Assembly (NCBI RefSeq): GCF_002443255.2
Contig: NW_019211460.1
Coordinates: forward strand, 36,651,498 to 36,715,497
Origin: Varroa destructor
Taxonomy: Eukaryota; Arthropoda; Arachnida; Mesostigmata; Varroidae
Direction: 5' to 3'
DNA length: 64,000 nucleotides
Shown: in pieces, positions 1-13,900 of the stretch
Numbering within the stretch: the first letter of the stretch is position 1
Layout: every line of letters begins with the position of its first letter
Position numbers and translations under genes: made by a program
The notes under the pieces: generated by a model
What the model saw: the letters and a program-made list of their open reading frames with translations, nothing else
Databases searched by the model: none
What the model was told of the DNA's origin: nothing

Positions 1-3000
1 ATCTGCGTTATTCTTGAAGGAACCACGATCAAATCTCTTAGTCTGATTGTCCTGTAGTAATACTTGAGGCCTTCGTGACATCGTACGATCGCTCATATGC
101 AACTGCTTTACTAACCCCCTGACCGTAACAGAAGGATCATTGGAGATGCATTTTTGGGAGGCAGCGATTTATTTTGGAGTCCTGTCGTAACATTTCCGTT
201 ATTCGGCGCCGGAACTTGCTTCTGCTTCTTCTACAGCCGCAGGCACACTTGCGACACGATCTGGGGTACACTAAAAAGTCTATAATCTTGGAAGTTCATC
301 CAATGTGTAGAAATTGGATATTGCCCAAATTCGGAAAGTGAGGCGTTGTTGTCCGTGACAAATTTTTTGTAGCAGACATCGGCTTTCATTTGATACCCAG
401 CATGGCAACTCATGTTACGGCAAACAGCCTGACAACTGACAAACTTTATACCGTATACACGTATTTCTACCAAGCTGACTTGTATTCTCAGGCTACGCAA
501 TCTTTGTAGTTTCTTTATGAAATTCGCGTCGACGATGTGCTACCCTAAGTCATCTAACTTGCAGTGTCAACACGTTGGCTTTTATTGAATGTAACTTGCT
601 TTCAGTCTGCCTTTGAATGGGACAAGCGGGCGTGCGGTAAAAGAAACGTAGATATTTTTTGCTTTTTTATCGTTGGATATAAGTGGGAAACGCATTTAGC
701 TGTCCAAAATCATTAAATAATCGAGGATGATTGACGACAACCGACAGACAGTCGTCAACAAACAGACGAATCAACAATCGATTTACCGTGTGTCTTCAAA
801 ACGACGCTCTGGCAGCACTACCAACACTGGTAGGTACTTTCGGGTCATCGTTGGTGCCATCGCTAGCATGGTATCATTGGTCACAACGATTCCGAGCATA
901 TCTTTAACGGTAAGAACTACTCGCTACTTGGGTTTGCCTTACTTCTAAGTTTTATATATACTGTGTATGTACTTGTCGTCTAATGTAGTAGCGGAGTGCT
1001 GAATTGCTGTTGACCCAATCGCAAGGCTAACTGAGTTCGCCGGCTGAACGGCACAGCAATGCACGCCCGTACCTCACTCGACTTGTCTCATGATGATAAC
1101 AATGCTCCGTGACGCTCCCTGTCATTGCTGCCGATAACAAGAAAATGTCGGTATTGTTTTTGTCATATGTCTCGTGTGTTTCCAGCATATATTATTAACC
1201 ATCTATATCGGATAATTGTAGCAACTTTAAAATATAGAAAAAAATTTTGTACAAAATCAATTTTCTATCGTATTTAAATTTCATATCAATGACATCGTAT
1301 TTGAGCGTTCTCTAGTACGTAGTTTGAGTAGTACCGGTAATATAATGTAAGTTGAGCATCGCGCAAAAAAAAATCACCATCTACTATCTAATAACCATTT
1401 CGAACATGGCTATAACGATTTACGCGCCTCGGCCCGAGACCCGGCTACTAAAAATTGTTTAAGAAACCTTTGTTTGGGAAACGAAACGTATTCTTATAGG
1501 CGGCAATGTACACCGGGAAAAATTTCTAAGCTATTATCTTGACAGCGGTTGAGATTTTTGTAAAAGTTACTCAATCTTTTAATGCCCCTATACTAGACAC
1601 AAAAATTGACTTTATCATAGATCGACTTTTCTTTTTTCACCTCGGTGGTTAAAAAATAGTTAAGAAATAGTTGAAAAGATATCCGTGTCTTTGTACTTTT
1701 TACTTGCTTGATTTTTTTTTTGTGTGGCTTAGGATTTATATGAGGATCTTCAAAGTCTCAGTAGAACGCGTCAACTTGAAATAAAGGGATCATCTCAGTG
1801 AGGCAATTTGGTAACTTAAATAGGCCAACAAGTTAACAGTAATGGGGTGCAATGGAAGCACAGCGGCAAAATAGATGCCGACCAGTAAATTGCAGGTGCT
1901 TACAGGAAGTAATCTAGGTTCAGCTATGAAAAGCGTCGGTAGACACAGACCGCTTAGTACTTCCGCTAAAATCCTAATAGCAATAAAAAAGACGACAACG
2001 TCATCATTCACACCGTTTTTCTTCTTGTACTGACGGGGAAGACATGTGGTAACATAACGGTACCTAGATTTGTTATAGAACAAACAACTCTTGCGAATCG
2101 GTTATGCAAAGGCATTTTTTTTCAATAGCGGAACACTTTCAATGGGTATATAGGACAATCAGCACAGTGGATTGAAACAATATGGTACCAAGGTCAAGGC
2201 TGTCGAACATCAGAATCAGAGTGCTTGAATAATCTGTCTATCTTGATAGATTCTTACCTTCATAGACACTGAGTAATTTCATAGAATTACTGTGACATGT
2301 TTATGTAACGGTATAGCGGAATTTATTCCGGCCTTCATTTGACTTACTAGTACATACCAACTGTATTACTAACACAACGTAAAATCACATTGTACCATAT
2401 CTGGCATCTTTCCGAATAAGAACGATAAACTTGTTCAAAAAGGGCTGAAACGCCTTAATTCCCTCACTGGGAATACTCCTGCATATGATCACCGTTTTCT
2501 AATGTACAGTATGCTCCCCTTAACTAGAATTCTGGCGTAAAAAGGATCTTTTATAACGTATATGGGGGCTTCGTTTCGGCCGGTGTGTTGCTGTAAGGAA
2601 GGCTCGCTCTTCTAATTAACAGTAGTCCTAATAGCTATCAATGGTTCAAAGATTTAACTAAAAGTATGTGTGTACATACTGATATATATATATATAAAGG
2701 AACAAGGGTTATGCATCAGGATGCTAGCGTTAAAAAATGGCCATACGTGCATTTTCAGATTAAGCGATCATTCTTTGCTTATCTGTGTCTCATCATCTAT
2801 GAACGCGAAAAAAGGGGAAATCAATAATAAAAAGGATAGGCCAAAGATGCCGTATCGATGCCTTTTTCCTGGACAATATCCACTGTTAATAGCGCAAACC
2901 GATCGGTAGTCTAACTAAATAAATGATTCGGATATTTCATCTGGTATTGCCGTGAAGCATTAGTTGCTTCGGCCGTTTAAAACCAAGCGAATCGTATGCT

Positions 3001-3872
3001 TTTGCGGTCTTGAACTAGATAAACGCGTGGAAAATGGAACGTTACGAAAGGTCTGCAGCATAAGCCGATGGTAGTAGATAAACCCGCATAGGTTTATTTG
3101 CTATTACTCGACTATGCCTGAGCACTTCCTCGACTACACAGGAATGAACAGATATGTTCCATTCAAAAAGACCGGTCGGCAGACGAATCGTACGATAAGA
3201 GACCATACTTGATCGAAGATGTAATAGAAACTGTTGATGAACCAACCAACAGATATTGTTATTGTTGATAGGCAAAACTAATCTTCAGAATATATAGTCA
3301 CGTTTCAGAGTTCAGCGACGTCATCGTCGCCCGCCCATCGACCTCACGATATTAATGCACATAAGGTACTCAGGGAATCAAAGATTATTGAAATAACATT
3401 TTTCATTACTTAGACAAAGATTTGGTTGCTGCTTTTCGATAAGGGTAAAGACCTGAATTTATTATAAGTGGTGAGAATTTCGAAATCAAACGCTTAATGT
3501 ACCAGAAAAATAGTAGTACACAGCCATTCCTATTATCTCACTCAACAACGACGTTTTCTACTTATTACCTCCAAGACAGCTAACTAGCTCTGTCCGTGTA
3601 CACTCAGCTACGCTCCTTCTGTTCTCTGAAACCCGTCAACTAGAGCTAACCAGCTATAAAAACTATCCTCCACCAAAATAGACAACAAACGTCTGTCGTC
3701 ATCCGACATGAGCCGCTGGGGCAACGACGTCAACACGCATATTTGCGGCAAACAGCGGGGCCTTCGACGGCTAGCAAGGATACCAAGCGTACTTTACGCC
3801 GCGCGATTCCTAGGAACTAGATTGATGAGCGCTTATATGTATAGATATATAGCTCCTCAGCTGACAAGACTG

Positions 3873-3903
3873 AAATAATAGATCTAATATAGATCTATTA
3901 TTT
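3873..3903. repeat. perfect palindrome
   Basis: Perfect inverted repeat with 13-base arms (3873-3885 and 3891-3903, each containing AGATCT) around a 5-base AATAT centre. It could form a short hairpin. No neighbouring gene gives it a clear role. Confidence 0.85.
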
Positions 3904-5091
3904 TAGGCTAACGAGGCGGCTACCACAGCAGACGATCGAGAAGGAAGATTGTGGGTACTTCCTCAAGCTAAAGCAACACAATTTTCAATCAAATGGCATT
4001 TTCAATACAACTGGTCACTTTTGGGGCCTAGTAATGAGAGGAACTTGTGCATAGGAAGTAGAAGCAGATATATTTTTATTCCACTAGCAGGAACCTATCG
4101 AGTCTGCTCTCACGATTTATCACAAATCGACGTAACAAAGAGTCCACATTTCAACTATAACTTCGTCTTAAGTTAACTTTAAGGAACTGAGTGTTGCGGC
4201 ACGGATGGAAACAGGATAGCAATCTTGTAGCCATAATGTCTCAGTTCGATGCGGGACTATGACCTAGCGATTTTGTTATAAGCTGTTGGAGTTCTGCTCA
4301 AAATCAGCTAGTTATGTGAGCTATATTTGACGGGCATCGCAACACTCTTTATCCGTAATATTCGTCCAATCCAAATCTGGGCGCAGACATCCTTCGTTTC
4401 GTCCTAAAGGCCACTCATCAGAAGTCATGCTTAACTAAGGCAGCGTCGGACATGAAACTCATAACATATGAGGTCGAAATAGAACGACTAGCAATAATGA
4501 TGATAACAGGATGCCAGCAATTCCAGCAACACTGTCGTTCACTCTTTCCTAAAGTAACAAAACCTAAGATTTCAGGTTAGCGCTGAAGGAGACTACCTAT
4601 AACCCTGCCTGTTACTTGGAACGATAGCAGTATGGGACATATTGAATAGACCATAATTAAAAGCGTTGTGGAAGTTGTACGAAATTAAAAAAAAAAAAGC
4701 AATCATAGAAAGATGCTCACTAGAAGTGGAGACAAACATCCATATGTGATGTCAAGAAAATGCGTACATTCGATTGGCTTGCAGGATATGTCGGCAAATG
4801 CTATTACTCTTAAAATTCATGTGTAGTTTATTACGTATATAGTTTTCAAGCCGTTTGATGTTCATTCGATGTTGCTGATCGTCGACATATTACGATTACG
4901 ATCACTGCTAGAATAAAACAACCATTGTGGTATACAGCATAAAATATTGCGTATAACGCGTTCGACTTAACAACTTCTAATTACTAAATACACATTCGCG
5001 TCAAAGACGCTCGCTGACGCGACGTTGTCCACTGCAGCAGTGGTTCCTGCCTTTGTCAACATTCCTTTCAGAATCACTGTAACAACAATCG

Positions 5092-5165
5092 CTGACAACA
5101 GCCGCGGCCATCACAACGGCCGCCGGGGCTGTCGGCGGATCGCGCTCGCGGGCGGCATACACGTT
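5092..5165. other. small GC/CpG-rich patch
   Basis: A run of about 75 bases rich in CGG/GCC/CG words (GCCGCGGCC, CGGCCGCCGGGG, GCGCTCGCGGGCGG) within otherwise AT-rich sequence. A 67-codon plus-strand ORF (5025-5228) crosses it but resembles nothing I know. It could be a small CpG-rich regulatory patch or a remnant of inserted DNA. Confidence 0.4.
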
Positions 5166-6984
5166 TCGCTGATACTATCGATACTCAATTACAACAGGCA
5201 ATACGGACACCGTTGGCATCGAATCTAAAGGGTCATAGTTAAGTGCTTAGGCACGGCCATATCGTCATACTACGCACACACATTGTATACATAAGGTTAT
5301 CTACAACTACTTAGCGGATCGAAAGATTTAATAACGTTTAAAGTACGCGCCACTAGCAGACGAAACTCGGTAAAAATTAACACCCACAGTGATTAAATTT
5401 CTATTTTTCAAAAGTGAAAACGCTGAAGTGATATAACGAGAGTCGGCGATGCGGTTGTATTTGGAGCTGGGCGGCTACGAAGGAGGTAACTACATCTCAG
5501 AAACTGAACCAGAAAAATAAGTTGCTTTGATCATCGAACCATTTCGATTATGGCAACGATATGCACCGGTAATAATCGTGTAACCTCTTTAGAGTATACC
5601 AGATATGTTTCCATTGTCAAGGGCCCAGTTCATAAAAAAAAGCCATGTCTTGTTTTTCTACTATATTTTCAGTATTTTTGTTACAGTTTTATAATACGTA
5701 ACTTGAGGCCGTACTGAGTCGACAGAGTTCACTGCCCATGCATATTTCACCGTGGTCACAGCAATTCATTCTTCCGTTTGAGGCTTTAAAATGCGCCCTT
5801 TTGTGGTCCATGGCCTCCCATCTTTCAAGTAAATAATTCTAGCCGGTGTTTTCTATTTTTGAAAATTGTTACAGGGCATACATTAAGTTCTTTAAGTACT
5901 CCATCATGTCCTGGGTTACAAACGAAATCAAGTGCTCTCGAGTGGTGCCAATGCTGGAGACTATTTCTGAGAACCAGATATACAGATGATGCCAATAATT
6001 TCGCAATGGACGGGAAAGCGTAGAAGCAGTCCTTGTTCCAGGCGATCTATCACAGCAAATACGAGCGATAATTTAGAAAAAACAAACAACTTACCGGACC
6101 ACCTTTAGAGGTTCTCAGAAATAGTTCGACATAGCGGAAGCAATACGTTGAACCATTTCCAGGACCATCTCAGGAACACCATAATAAATATAGGAAAGGC
6201 TAAAGTCTAAAAGGTAGATTTTGTCGTTCTCCCATAGGTTTATTAACAGGCAAAAATTATTAGACTACTGAACGATGAAAGCAGCAGTATGTGCAACTTG
6301 TTACTATAGGAAGTTAGTTTACAGGAACGTTCGTTTTCCGTGAAGACTTCCTACGTTGATATTAGGAGTCCACTACGGTGGTATTTCTGGGTTAGTTAAG
6401 TGTGGTTTGTGGATCTGTCGTGGAGCTGTCATTAGATCTTTCTTCGAAAATGATGATGGAATGGCAGGACCAGTTAATGGCGAGTTGTATTGTATTATAT
6501 TGCAGACCTATCTGTGGATCGATATGAGGGCATTTAACGCAAACAACCTTTGATTTCAACGGGATAAGGAAACTTTCCGCACTGAGCATGAAGCAATAGA
6601 TTAGCTTAAAAGCATGTTTTCAGACCGGCCAGTGCTCGTGGGCGGAACATTAAGTGATAGTTCCGGTTCAAAGATTCGATGCTCTTCGATTTTCTGTCTG
6701 GGGTTATGTGAAGGACAGGTCATAGGTTCTACAAAGAAACGCCTGAAATAGTTCACAATTTGAAATACTGTATTTGTGAAGTAATTGAGGAAACTGACGT
6801 CAAACTATGCAGGGCCATGATTTAAAATTATCAAGTTATGCAAATGGACTAGACAATTTTAGCTCATCTTATATAATAGAGGGTTAATAAGTTAACTATT
6901 CCCAGATACATCATTCTTAGTCGCATTTACCGCTTCATACCGCATATCTTCACGTTCGATCGCGCTACCGGGGTATGTTTCTAA

Positions 6985-8540
6985 TCACATGGTCCAAAAC
7001 TTATGGCGTTCACTATCAGCTGTCGGCCTTAGGACATAGCTACCCAGTATCAATATGAGGGAATTCGGCGCATGGTAGCGGAAAGTCCAAGACAACACCT
7101 TTTTAGACAGCTTCAGCGTCAGCCGATCGACTCTGCCCAGCAACCATGCGTCGTCTTGGAACTTTTGCAGCGTGAACTTTTGTCGCTCGTCTGTTCTTCC
7201 CGAACCCGGAGTTATTGATATGCGTTCCCGCATCCCGCCTACCAAAGCAGCAATTCCTGAAACAAATGGCGCGTCTCCGCCACTAGAGACCCGAATCTAG
7301 CAATAACTTCCCAAACGGCTAGGTATGCTCGGTGACACAGTTTGAGATAGTTGCCTTGCTACGTTCGAATTTATGCCTTTTCTGTCATCTCCCACCATGT
7401 AGGGCTATACGTTCGATAGCACCGAAGTCCCTACACTAATTCCAGTTTTAGGTGGCACGTTCCGGATCGCACACAAGCTGAACGTAACGCACACAATGAT
7501 CAATCATTAACAGGACGTAAAAAACCCTACCGCCTGGACGTTTTAAACAGCTCATGAAATTTACGTTCATCCTTTCGAAAGGACGTTTCGACGCCGAACC
7601 CGGACATTGTTCCTCTGGACTTTACCCGGCCCTTCTGAACCTACGACCCTAAGCGGGCCGGACGGGCCATAAGCTTACATATATACATACAAGGACCGCA
7701 CTATGCCGATAAATAAAACCTGTCTGACAGACATGGAGATATTTACATTCACATCCGCCATCGAGTGGAACTGCGGTTACTTTCCACAAATGAGACGTCT
7801 CCAAGGACAAACAGATCAACGACGGCTCAGCTAATAACTATATTGAAGAGCAAACTAGGTTTCGGGCATTGCGTCTTGAGGTGCCCTCGTTTTCCGCAAT
7901 TGAAGCATGCAAGATACTCGTGGTTGGGTTGCTCAGAATGTTCAACTATTCTTTGCAAATTATAGCCGTCCTCTGTACAATAGTTCAAACAGATGGGAGC
8001 CATTACAGTGAGGTCGCTTATGAAGTTGTAGCTCAAGCACGCTCCTTGACGTCCCTCAGAAGGGCCTCGAATTGAACGAAAGCCTCAGCCGGAATATTGG
8101 GTACCGCACCTCCTCAACGGAGGTGTATAAATCTGCCTAGTGCGATCTATTGCGGGCATAATGCTTTGATAAGTCTGAGGCTAGCTCTTTCGGAAATTTT
8201 TCGAACATGAGCCGCGCTCATGCAGTTGGCGTTGTCTCCAACGCTATCTTGCCTATCTCAAACCATAGTTTGGCCTAGTTGAGTAATAAACCGACAGCTA
8301 CCCTCAGGAGGTTTTGGTGTGGGCAGTGTAAATGTGCCAAACAGATTCCAACGCTAGACGCAATGAAATCCTTGAGTACGGCGCCCACCTTTATCATGTC
8401 CTCATCTAACCGCGCCCACTCTGGATAAGTCGACATACTATTCCAGGCCGCAGCCGACGTCGAACACTGTTGAACATTTATTTTCATTTCCTTTTCTGGA
8501 GTTCGATCCATTGAACTACCACTAAATGTTACACACAAGA
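6985..8540 (-). mobile_element. gag-like retrotransposon remnant with CCHC zinc knuckle
   Basis: On the minus strand, the ORF at 7827-8036 contains CFNCGKRGHLKTQC, which matches the CX2CX4HX4C zinc knuckle that binds nucleic acid in retroelement Gag proteins. Upstream on the same strand, 8275-8538 encodes a segment with QQCSTSAAAWNSM and, later, LAHLHCPHQNLL. This order and spacing is loosely like copia-type Gag, where an AW..L segment is followed by a L.SLP..Y segment. Stops and frame changes separate the pieces, and 7827 down to 6985 gives no clear protease or reverse transcriptase. The element is inactive. Copia affiliation is inference; the zinc knuckle itself is seen directly. It could also come from another Gag family. 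Confidence 0.55.
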
Positions 8541-10139
8541 AAGTTGCTCACAATGGGATACGGATACCAATCAATGTCGCCTTTTCTCACTCGGTATCTG
8601 TAGCTGTGGCTATGTGGTGCTCAGAGTTTTCAACCGGAAACTCCGACAAGCCCGACAACCCTACTTTCTGTCTCTATCAATAGCATTAGCTTCAGGATCT
8701 GGCTACGTTAAGTGCCCTAATTATAGCTAATGGCTAAAGCTAAAGTCCAAGTTAAGGACCGACCAAAAACATGTCATTCATGGTCCACATATCTACGCAG
8801 CTGCCCTATTATGTTTCTTTATCTACCTAGTTAAACTGTGTGGCGGCGGCAATAACAATTATAGCATAAAAGTAAATAAGTGAGACACGCATAACCTCTC
8901 ACATCCATGTATTGTTATTAGGACAGAAAAATATAGCACAGAGGATAGGCGCCTGGCTGCGTTTTATCGTGTTTACTGAACCACGACCAGGGCAAAATTA
9001 GACGAGCTCTATAGATTACTTTTTCTGTGAACACTATGATGACAGTAAGAGTACTAGTCTTAATTGTTCTACTAGCAAGTCTTAGTTGTTCAACAGGATA
9101 GAGAAAATGAGAGTTCCCTAGTTCTGCTGTGGCTAGTCCTTTATTTGGTTGAAAACATATATTAACAGTTACGCAAAAACCCAGCTGGTTCGGAACGTCA
9201 CAGTAAATAAATATCTTTTCGCATTTATCATCATCTGATAGATTTTGTGTGAAGTCGACCTAATCAGCATTACCAATGCCACCAACAACATTAGCTGGCG
9301 TAAGACAGAAACTCCTGAAACATACATCATCGACTTCTTTGAATAACTTGAAGATAAGCTCTGTGAGCATGTATTACAGCAGTATTAACTGCACGTTCTG
9401 ATAAAGAGTAGCACTCATGTAACAGTCCGTGGTTTCAACTACATAATGTGGTATGATAGAGGATATACTGGTGTCGCATCTAACAAACTGGGTCGTTGTT
9501 TCGTTCCTATCAGCAATAATGAGTTCTCAGCAATCAACTAAGAGCTGAAAGGTATGGGAACTGCATGCCCCGTAGCAGCTTTACACGGACCCCGGCAAAA
9601 GTTGCCTTGTCTAAGTATATAACAACTAAGTACCTGGATAGTGGCGGGATGACTATCTAAATATACATATCTGTTATTGATACGTACATGTATGTGCATG
9701 CAACCGTGTACATAAACACGAATACCTTCGTGGTTGTCTACGTCTTGTGATTTTGCCCGTTTAATAATAACTAGAAACTGCAGGCTGCTTTACTACCTAG
9801 ACTGGCTTCTAATAACAGTAGTGGTAGATATTGTTATAGTTAATCGGCCTATTGTTAGCGGTGGGTATTTGTTAACTGGCACAGAAATCGCCTTGGGTAA
9901 ACGCATCATCGTTGTCAAAATCGTCGTCATCTTTATTACTACGTTTTTACTATTGTTATTATTATCATTGTCATTTATTCAGCGAAGGTGCACCAACCCC
10001 TCATAACAAGAAACGGATAGAGAAAATTATGAGCTGACAATTTACGAGCTCATGTATGCAACAACAATGATATGCATATATATTTTGCATGGTCGAAATG
10101 GAGGCAAATATTTCTTCTATTATAAAAAATAAAATAAAA
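8541..10139. other. intergenic, no gene seen
   Basis: No supported coding sequence. A short imperfect direct duplication occurs at about 9058-9095 (units of the form TCTTA.TTGTTC.AC). The 90-codon ORF at 9734-10006 is TTA/ATT-rich and looks like chance. Confidence 0.6.
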
Positions 10140-10935
10140 AAATAGTACTACATTAAGTATCAATGATTTTCACTGATGACTTTCTGAATTTTTTCTGGTG
10201 GCACCATATTTCCGTGGTTGCAGTGTTTTTGTAATTTCTAAGCAAAAAATTGTGGCACGTGATTTTTGCGTTTCTCCATTGAAACTAAATTCATGAACAC
10301 TATTGATAGAGCTTTGCAGAAAAGAACAGATGGTGCCTGGTAGTGCAAGACTCGGGTGTAATTAAAGTTCGCATACAAGTCCTTTGAAATTTTGCCAAGG
10401 AGCTAAAGATGTATGGCATTCTTATAGTGGAAGGCAACATCACCTCTGTCTACCGCTTTCGGTCGATTGCTTCTTCAATGGCTTGTTCTTATCTTATTAG
10501 TTGTTGGTAGTAGAGGTTTTAATCAGTCGTTCTGTCAGGCAATAACCACTTATAATGCACGATTCTTTGACGTCAATCCAGCATTTGCCAGATACTATGA
10601 AGCACGATGATGTCATACGTACATCACTCTTGATCACCCGTAACCAACCGTTTCTTAAATAGTTCGATTTCATTATACTTCGGCAGAGTTACATGGGTAG
10701 AAACCAAATGCAGTGAATAAACTTTTTACGTCAATTTATGTGACACCGAAACACTGAGCTTCCTTCAGATAAATTCAAAATGTTTTCATTGTGGGTGTTT
10801 AGTGCGTCGGCGATATGATGGCTATTTACGTGTAGGTTTTAGGTCCTGCCCAACTTTCGCAATAATCTGATCAATTTTTTGTGGTTGGTCGACCACTAGG
10901 AAAGGCATTTTTTACATCGTATGTATGGGTTGAGC
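10140..10935 (-). mobile_element. decayed mariner transposon, copy 1
   Basis: Reading the minus strand, pieces of a mariner transposase appear in order across several frames. First is a helix-turn-helix part (SGRP near 10890, then KIDQIIAKVGQDLKP near 10850). Next is YYQQLIR followed by EQAI near 10490-10515. Last is the C-terminal PPEKIQKVISEN near 10160-10205, which corresponds to the LPE+WQKVI..NG end typical of mariner. The roughly 800 bases span less than a full transposase gene of about 1 kb, so the N-terminus is missing, and there are many stops. No terminal inverted repeats are recognisable at either edge. It has the same orientation as the copy at 20 kb and shares its C-terminal block, but differs enough to be an independent old insertion. 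Confidence 0.8.
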
Positions 10936-13900
10936 AAGCGATCAAAAGGAGGTAAGGGGTGACACGGCATGAACGAGAGACAAACAAATAAAAACAATGG
11001 CAAATGTCAATAGACACTGACGGACAGAATGAAATAGATGGCTTGTCCCCCGCGACCTATCAAATCAGTTAGTCAGTCAGTCAGTATTAACAAGCAGCGC
11101 GCCCCCATGCGAGTGTGTGCGTACACGTCTGTCACTACATACAAACGTTTGGTGCTAGATATTAGTTGAAATAGTTAGCGCACCGCAAGGACTCTCAGTC
11201 CCCCCCCCCCTTGTTTTTTCCAATTCAGCCTATCTCCTTCGCGCTCCGCTGAGCTTTCACTATACCATCTAGTATTCTCTATGGTACCAGTATATAACCG
11301 GATAGGCGATAGTACGCAATAGGCCGAGTACGAACGTAACACCACGGATAACGACGAGATACTGTGCGCGCTACTCCATGGCGATAGCGTTGCCACGATG
11401 ATACTGTTGCTAGTAATAGCGGTAATAACAGGATATACAGGCAGGAATAGATTGTCATACTACTGGTAAGATCGCCATTTCTTGATGGTAATATTTTCCT
11501 GATAATGCTGCTGCCGACGACGATGATGATGTTGACGACACCGAGATGGTCGCCGCTAGAACGGCAAACACCCATACATGCTCAGCAGGAACAGCATCTG
11601 CTGCAACAGCAGATCGCATATCTAAAGATGCCGTAACTGCAATCGTATTTCTTCAATGTCATCGGCGTACGTAATCGGATAGTTAGGTAGGTGAAGAAAA
11701 CGACGGTGACGAAAATAACAACTCCTGCCATTGTGATCGTCGCGTTCTGGCTACAGCAGTAGCAAAGATTTGCTTCACATTCAAAGCAGAAAATGGATGA
11801 CAGAAGTAACAGTCTCAACAGAAACAAGTGATGTTACTGTCGTCGTTGTATCGTTCTATAGATGTAACAAGATCTTTAAAGCGGAAGCGCTAAACAGAGC
11901 AACTCAAACAACGACCCATAGTGATATTGACGAGTGAGTGGCTGACGCAGATCCCGACACTGTTGCCTATAAGCGACAATTCGGAATATGATTCTACAGT
12001 TATAACATCACGTTACCGTTAAGCAACGGCGTGACCGGCAACGCAATACATAACAGGTAACTCGATAGTTCTGCACACTCAACCCGTCGATTGGCAGATG
12101 GACGGAGCCACTTCCACAAAGGATACGATTAAGCTAGACTACATTGATTACCCACAAGATATGGAAAGAAGCACACTACGGTGTTCATCGCCTGCTCACT
12201 ACTATAATAGCTTGCTCCACTGCTACTATAAATGTAAAAAAAAAAAAGGAAGCCTTAAAAGCCAGGGTAAAGATCGAGCAAAAGGGATTGAATGGTTGTG
12301 TCGTTGGACAGACATAACAAGCCGCTCGTTCCTCGCGGCTTCGAGCTGCGGATCAGTGATTGTCTGGTTCATTTGCAAACTAGACAATCTGTATTAAGGC
12401 TTGTAACGTAATTAAGAGTAACACTATAATAATGTTCCAGTTAACTTTTTGTCACACCTTCATATACTACTCAGAACTCTCTCACATAAACTTACTGTAA
12501 TTGCTGCGTTACCCAGTAAACATTAGCTTCAGGTTAAAATATGGCCGTTTATGCTAAAAGAAGGTTTCTGGGAGAGCCTCGTGCCGTGTATAACAAGGTC
12601 TGTAAAAATGAAAAGACTGCTTGAAGAAATTTCCAAACTTAGAAAATATGATTCTGGACCTATGATCCATATATGGCCATTCAAGGTCGATGAAGGCCTC
12701 GGTGGCCAGTTGAGTCGAGTGAACAAGGCTATCCAACAGAGAAGACTTGAAAGACGAGCCAAAGTCATCCTTTTTTTTCCATGATAATTTCTAACCACAC
12801 GAGGAGAAGCCTGCTGAAAGCGCAATGCAAACACTAGGATGAGATGTTTCTTTTATTCACTATGTTTTTGAAATTTGGCGCCAATAGGTTTACCATTTTT
12901 TCTGTTATCACTGGTAAGTAAAATTCGTGATAGTACATTTGATGCTGACAAACACTTTAAAAAATGGAACTCTTTAACAACAAAAGACCAGGAAATTTGT
13001 GCTGAGAACGAAAATAAAAATTGGTTGAGTGCTGTGGAGAATGAGGGTGATTATTCAATAAATTATGAATTGAAGTGTTGTTAGAACTCAAGTAAACTTT
13101 GCGCCTGTTGTTAATTGTTAAGGGAACTTAATAACTAGATATCAACAAACTACTGCCACGTTACCACCGTTGATTTACATGATATCCGGTTATAGATCCT
13201 GATTTGAGTGTATAGACAATGTCAATCGAAGCGTGTCTTCTTCTAGTCTATAGTGGTATACATACTTCAATCGATTTAATTGAAATTTGAATGAAATGTC
13301 TGAAAGTGGCATTGAGGTAGGCTGAGACACTTTTGGTGGGGCGAGTCAGGACCCCCGTGATTTAGTATTACCGGCGAGCGTTCCAGCCGGCCTTGTGGTT
13401 CTACTAGTCACGATTATGCATACAGTCGTTTTTCTAATACTGTCTTCATATTATTCTACGTCGTAGTCCGCATTATAAATAAATCGACCATTCAAAAATA
13501 CGAAACATAGCCATCTGTCTCTCGGAGAGACTGGACTCTGGCATTTTCGCTGTTATGATCGAGGACAAGATAGCGCTAAGCTGACACTTGGTCTGCCGTC
13601 GCCATATTATAGTGCTCTTAGCGTCTCAGTTCAGCTTTTCCTGATTCGTCTCTCGGTACTTTACTAATTCCTTTACAGGCCCGAAGCCACTACCCAAGCC
13701 AGCGTCGAATTCTACGGGACGTCTTATCGTCTCCTTCCGTGTTTCTTTGTAAATGGACGTTTATATCTAGACTGAAAATTGCTCGTTGCTACCGGAAATT
13801 GAGAAGCAAATCTGACCCTGGGTTTGAACGAGAAAATGACATTACGGTTCTACTTGTCACTGAAATCTGATATTCAATGTGAGCTTTCATAAATAACTAC

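Larger units (their letters stand above)
1..6984. other. intergenic, no convincing gene
   Basis: Only short ORFs (under 100 codons) occur on either strand, with no motif I recognise and no paired splice signals. A 97-codon hydrophobic minus-strand ORF at 1790-2083 is no longer than chance allows at this AT content. A palindrome and a small GC-rich patch are listed separately. Otherwise AT-rich unique-looking sequence. Confidence 0.6.

Noticed and set aside
1790..2083. Hydrophobic 97-codon minus ORF as a membrane protein exon
   Set aside because: Length is within chance for 64 kb of this composition, and no flanking splice signals or domain were seen.
6600..6680. A-box-like TAGCTTAAAAGCATG and B-box-like GGTTCAAAG suggesting a tRNA or SINE
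   Set aside because: No acceptor stem can form, the spacing is longer than in the SINE copies, and the downstream sequence does not match the SINE family.
9058..9095. Possible CRISPR-like or tandem array
   Set aside because: Only two imperfect units of about 20 bases; no array anywhere in the window, and the genome appears eukaryotic.
13810..13890. B-box-like CGTTCAAACCC on the minus strand as a tRNA gene or SINE
   Set aside because: No convincing A box or cloverleaf, and the 3' block of the SINE family is absent.
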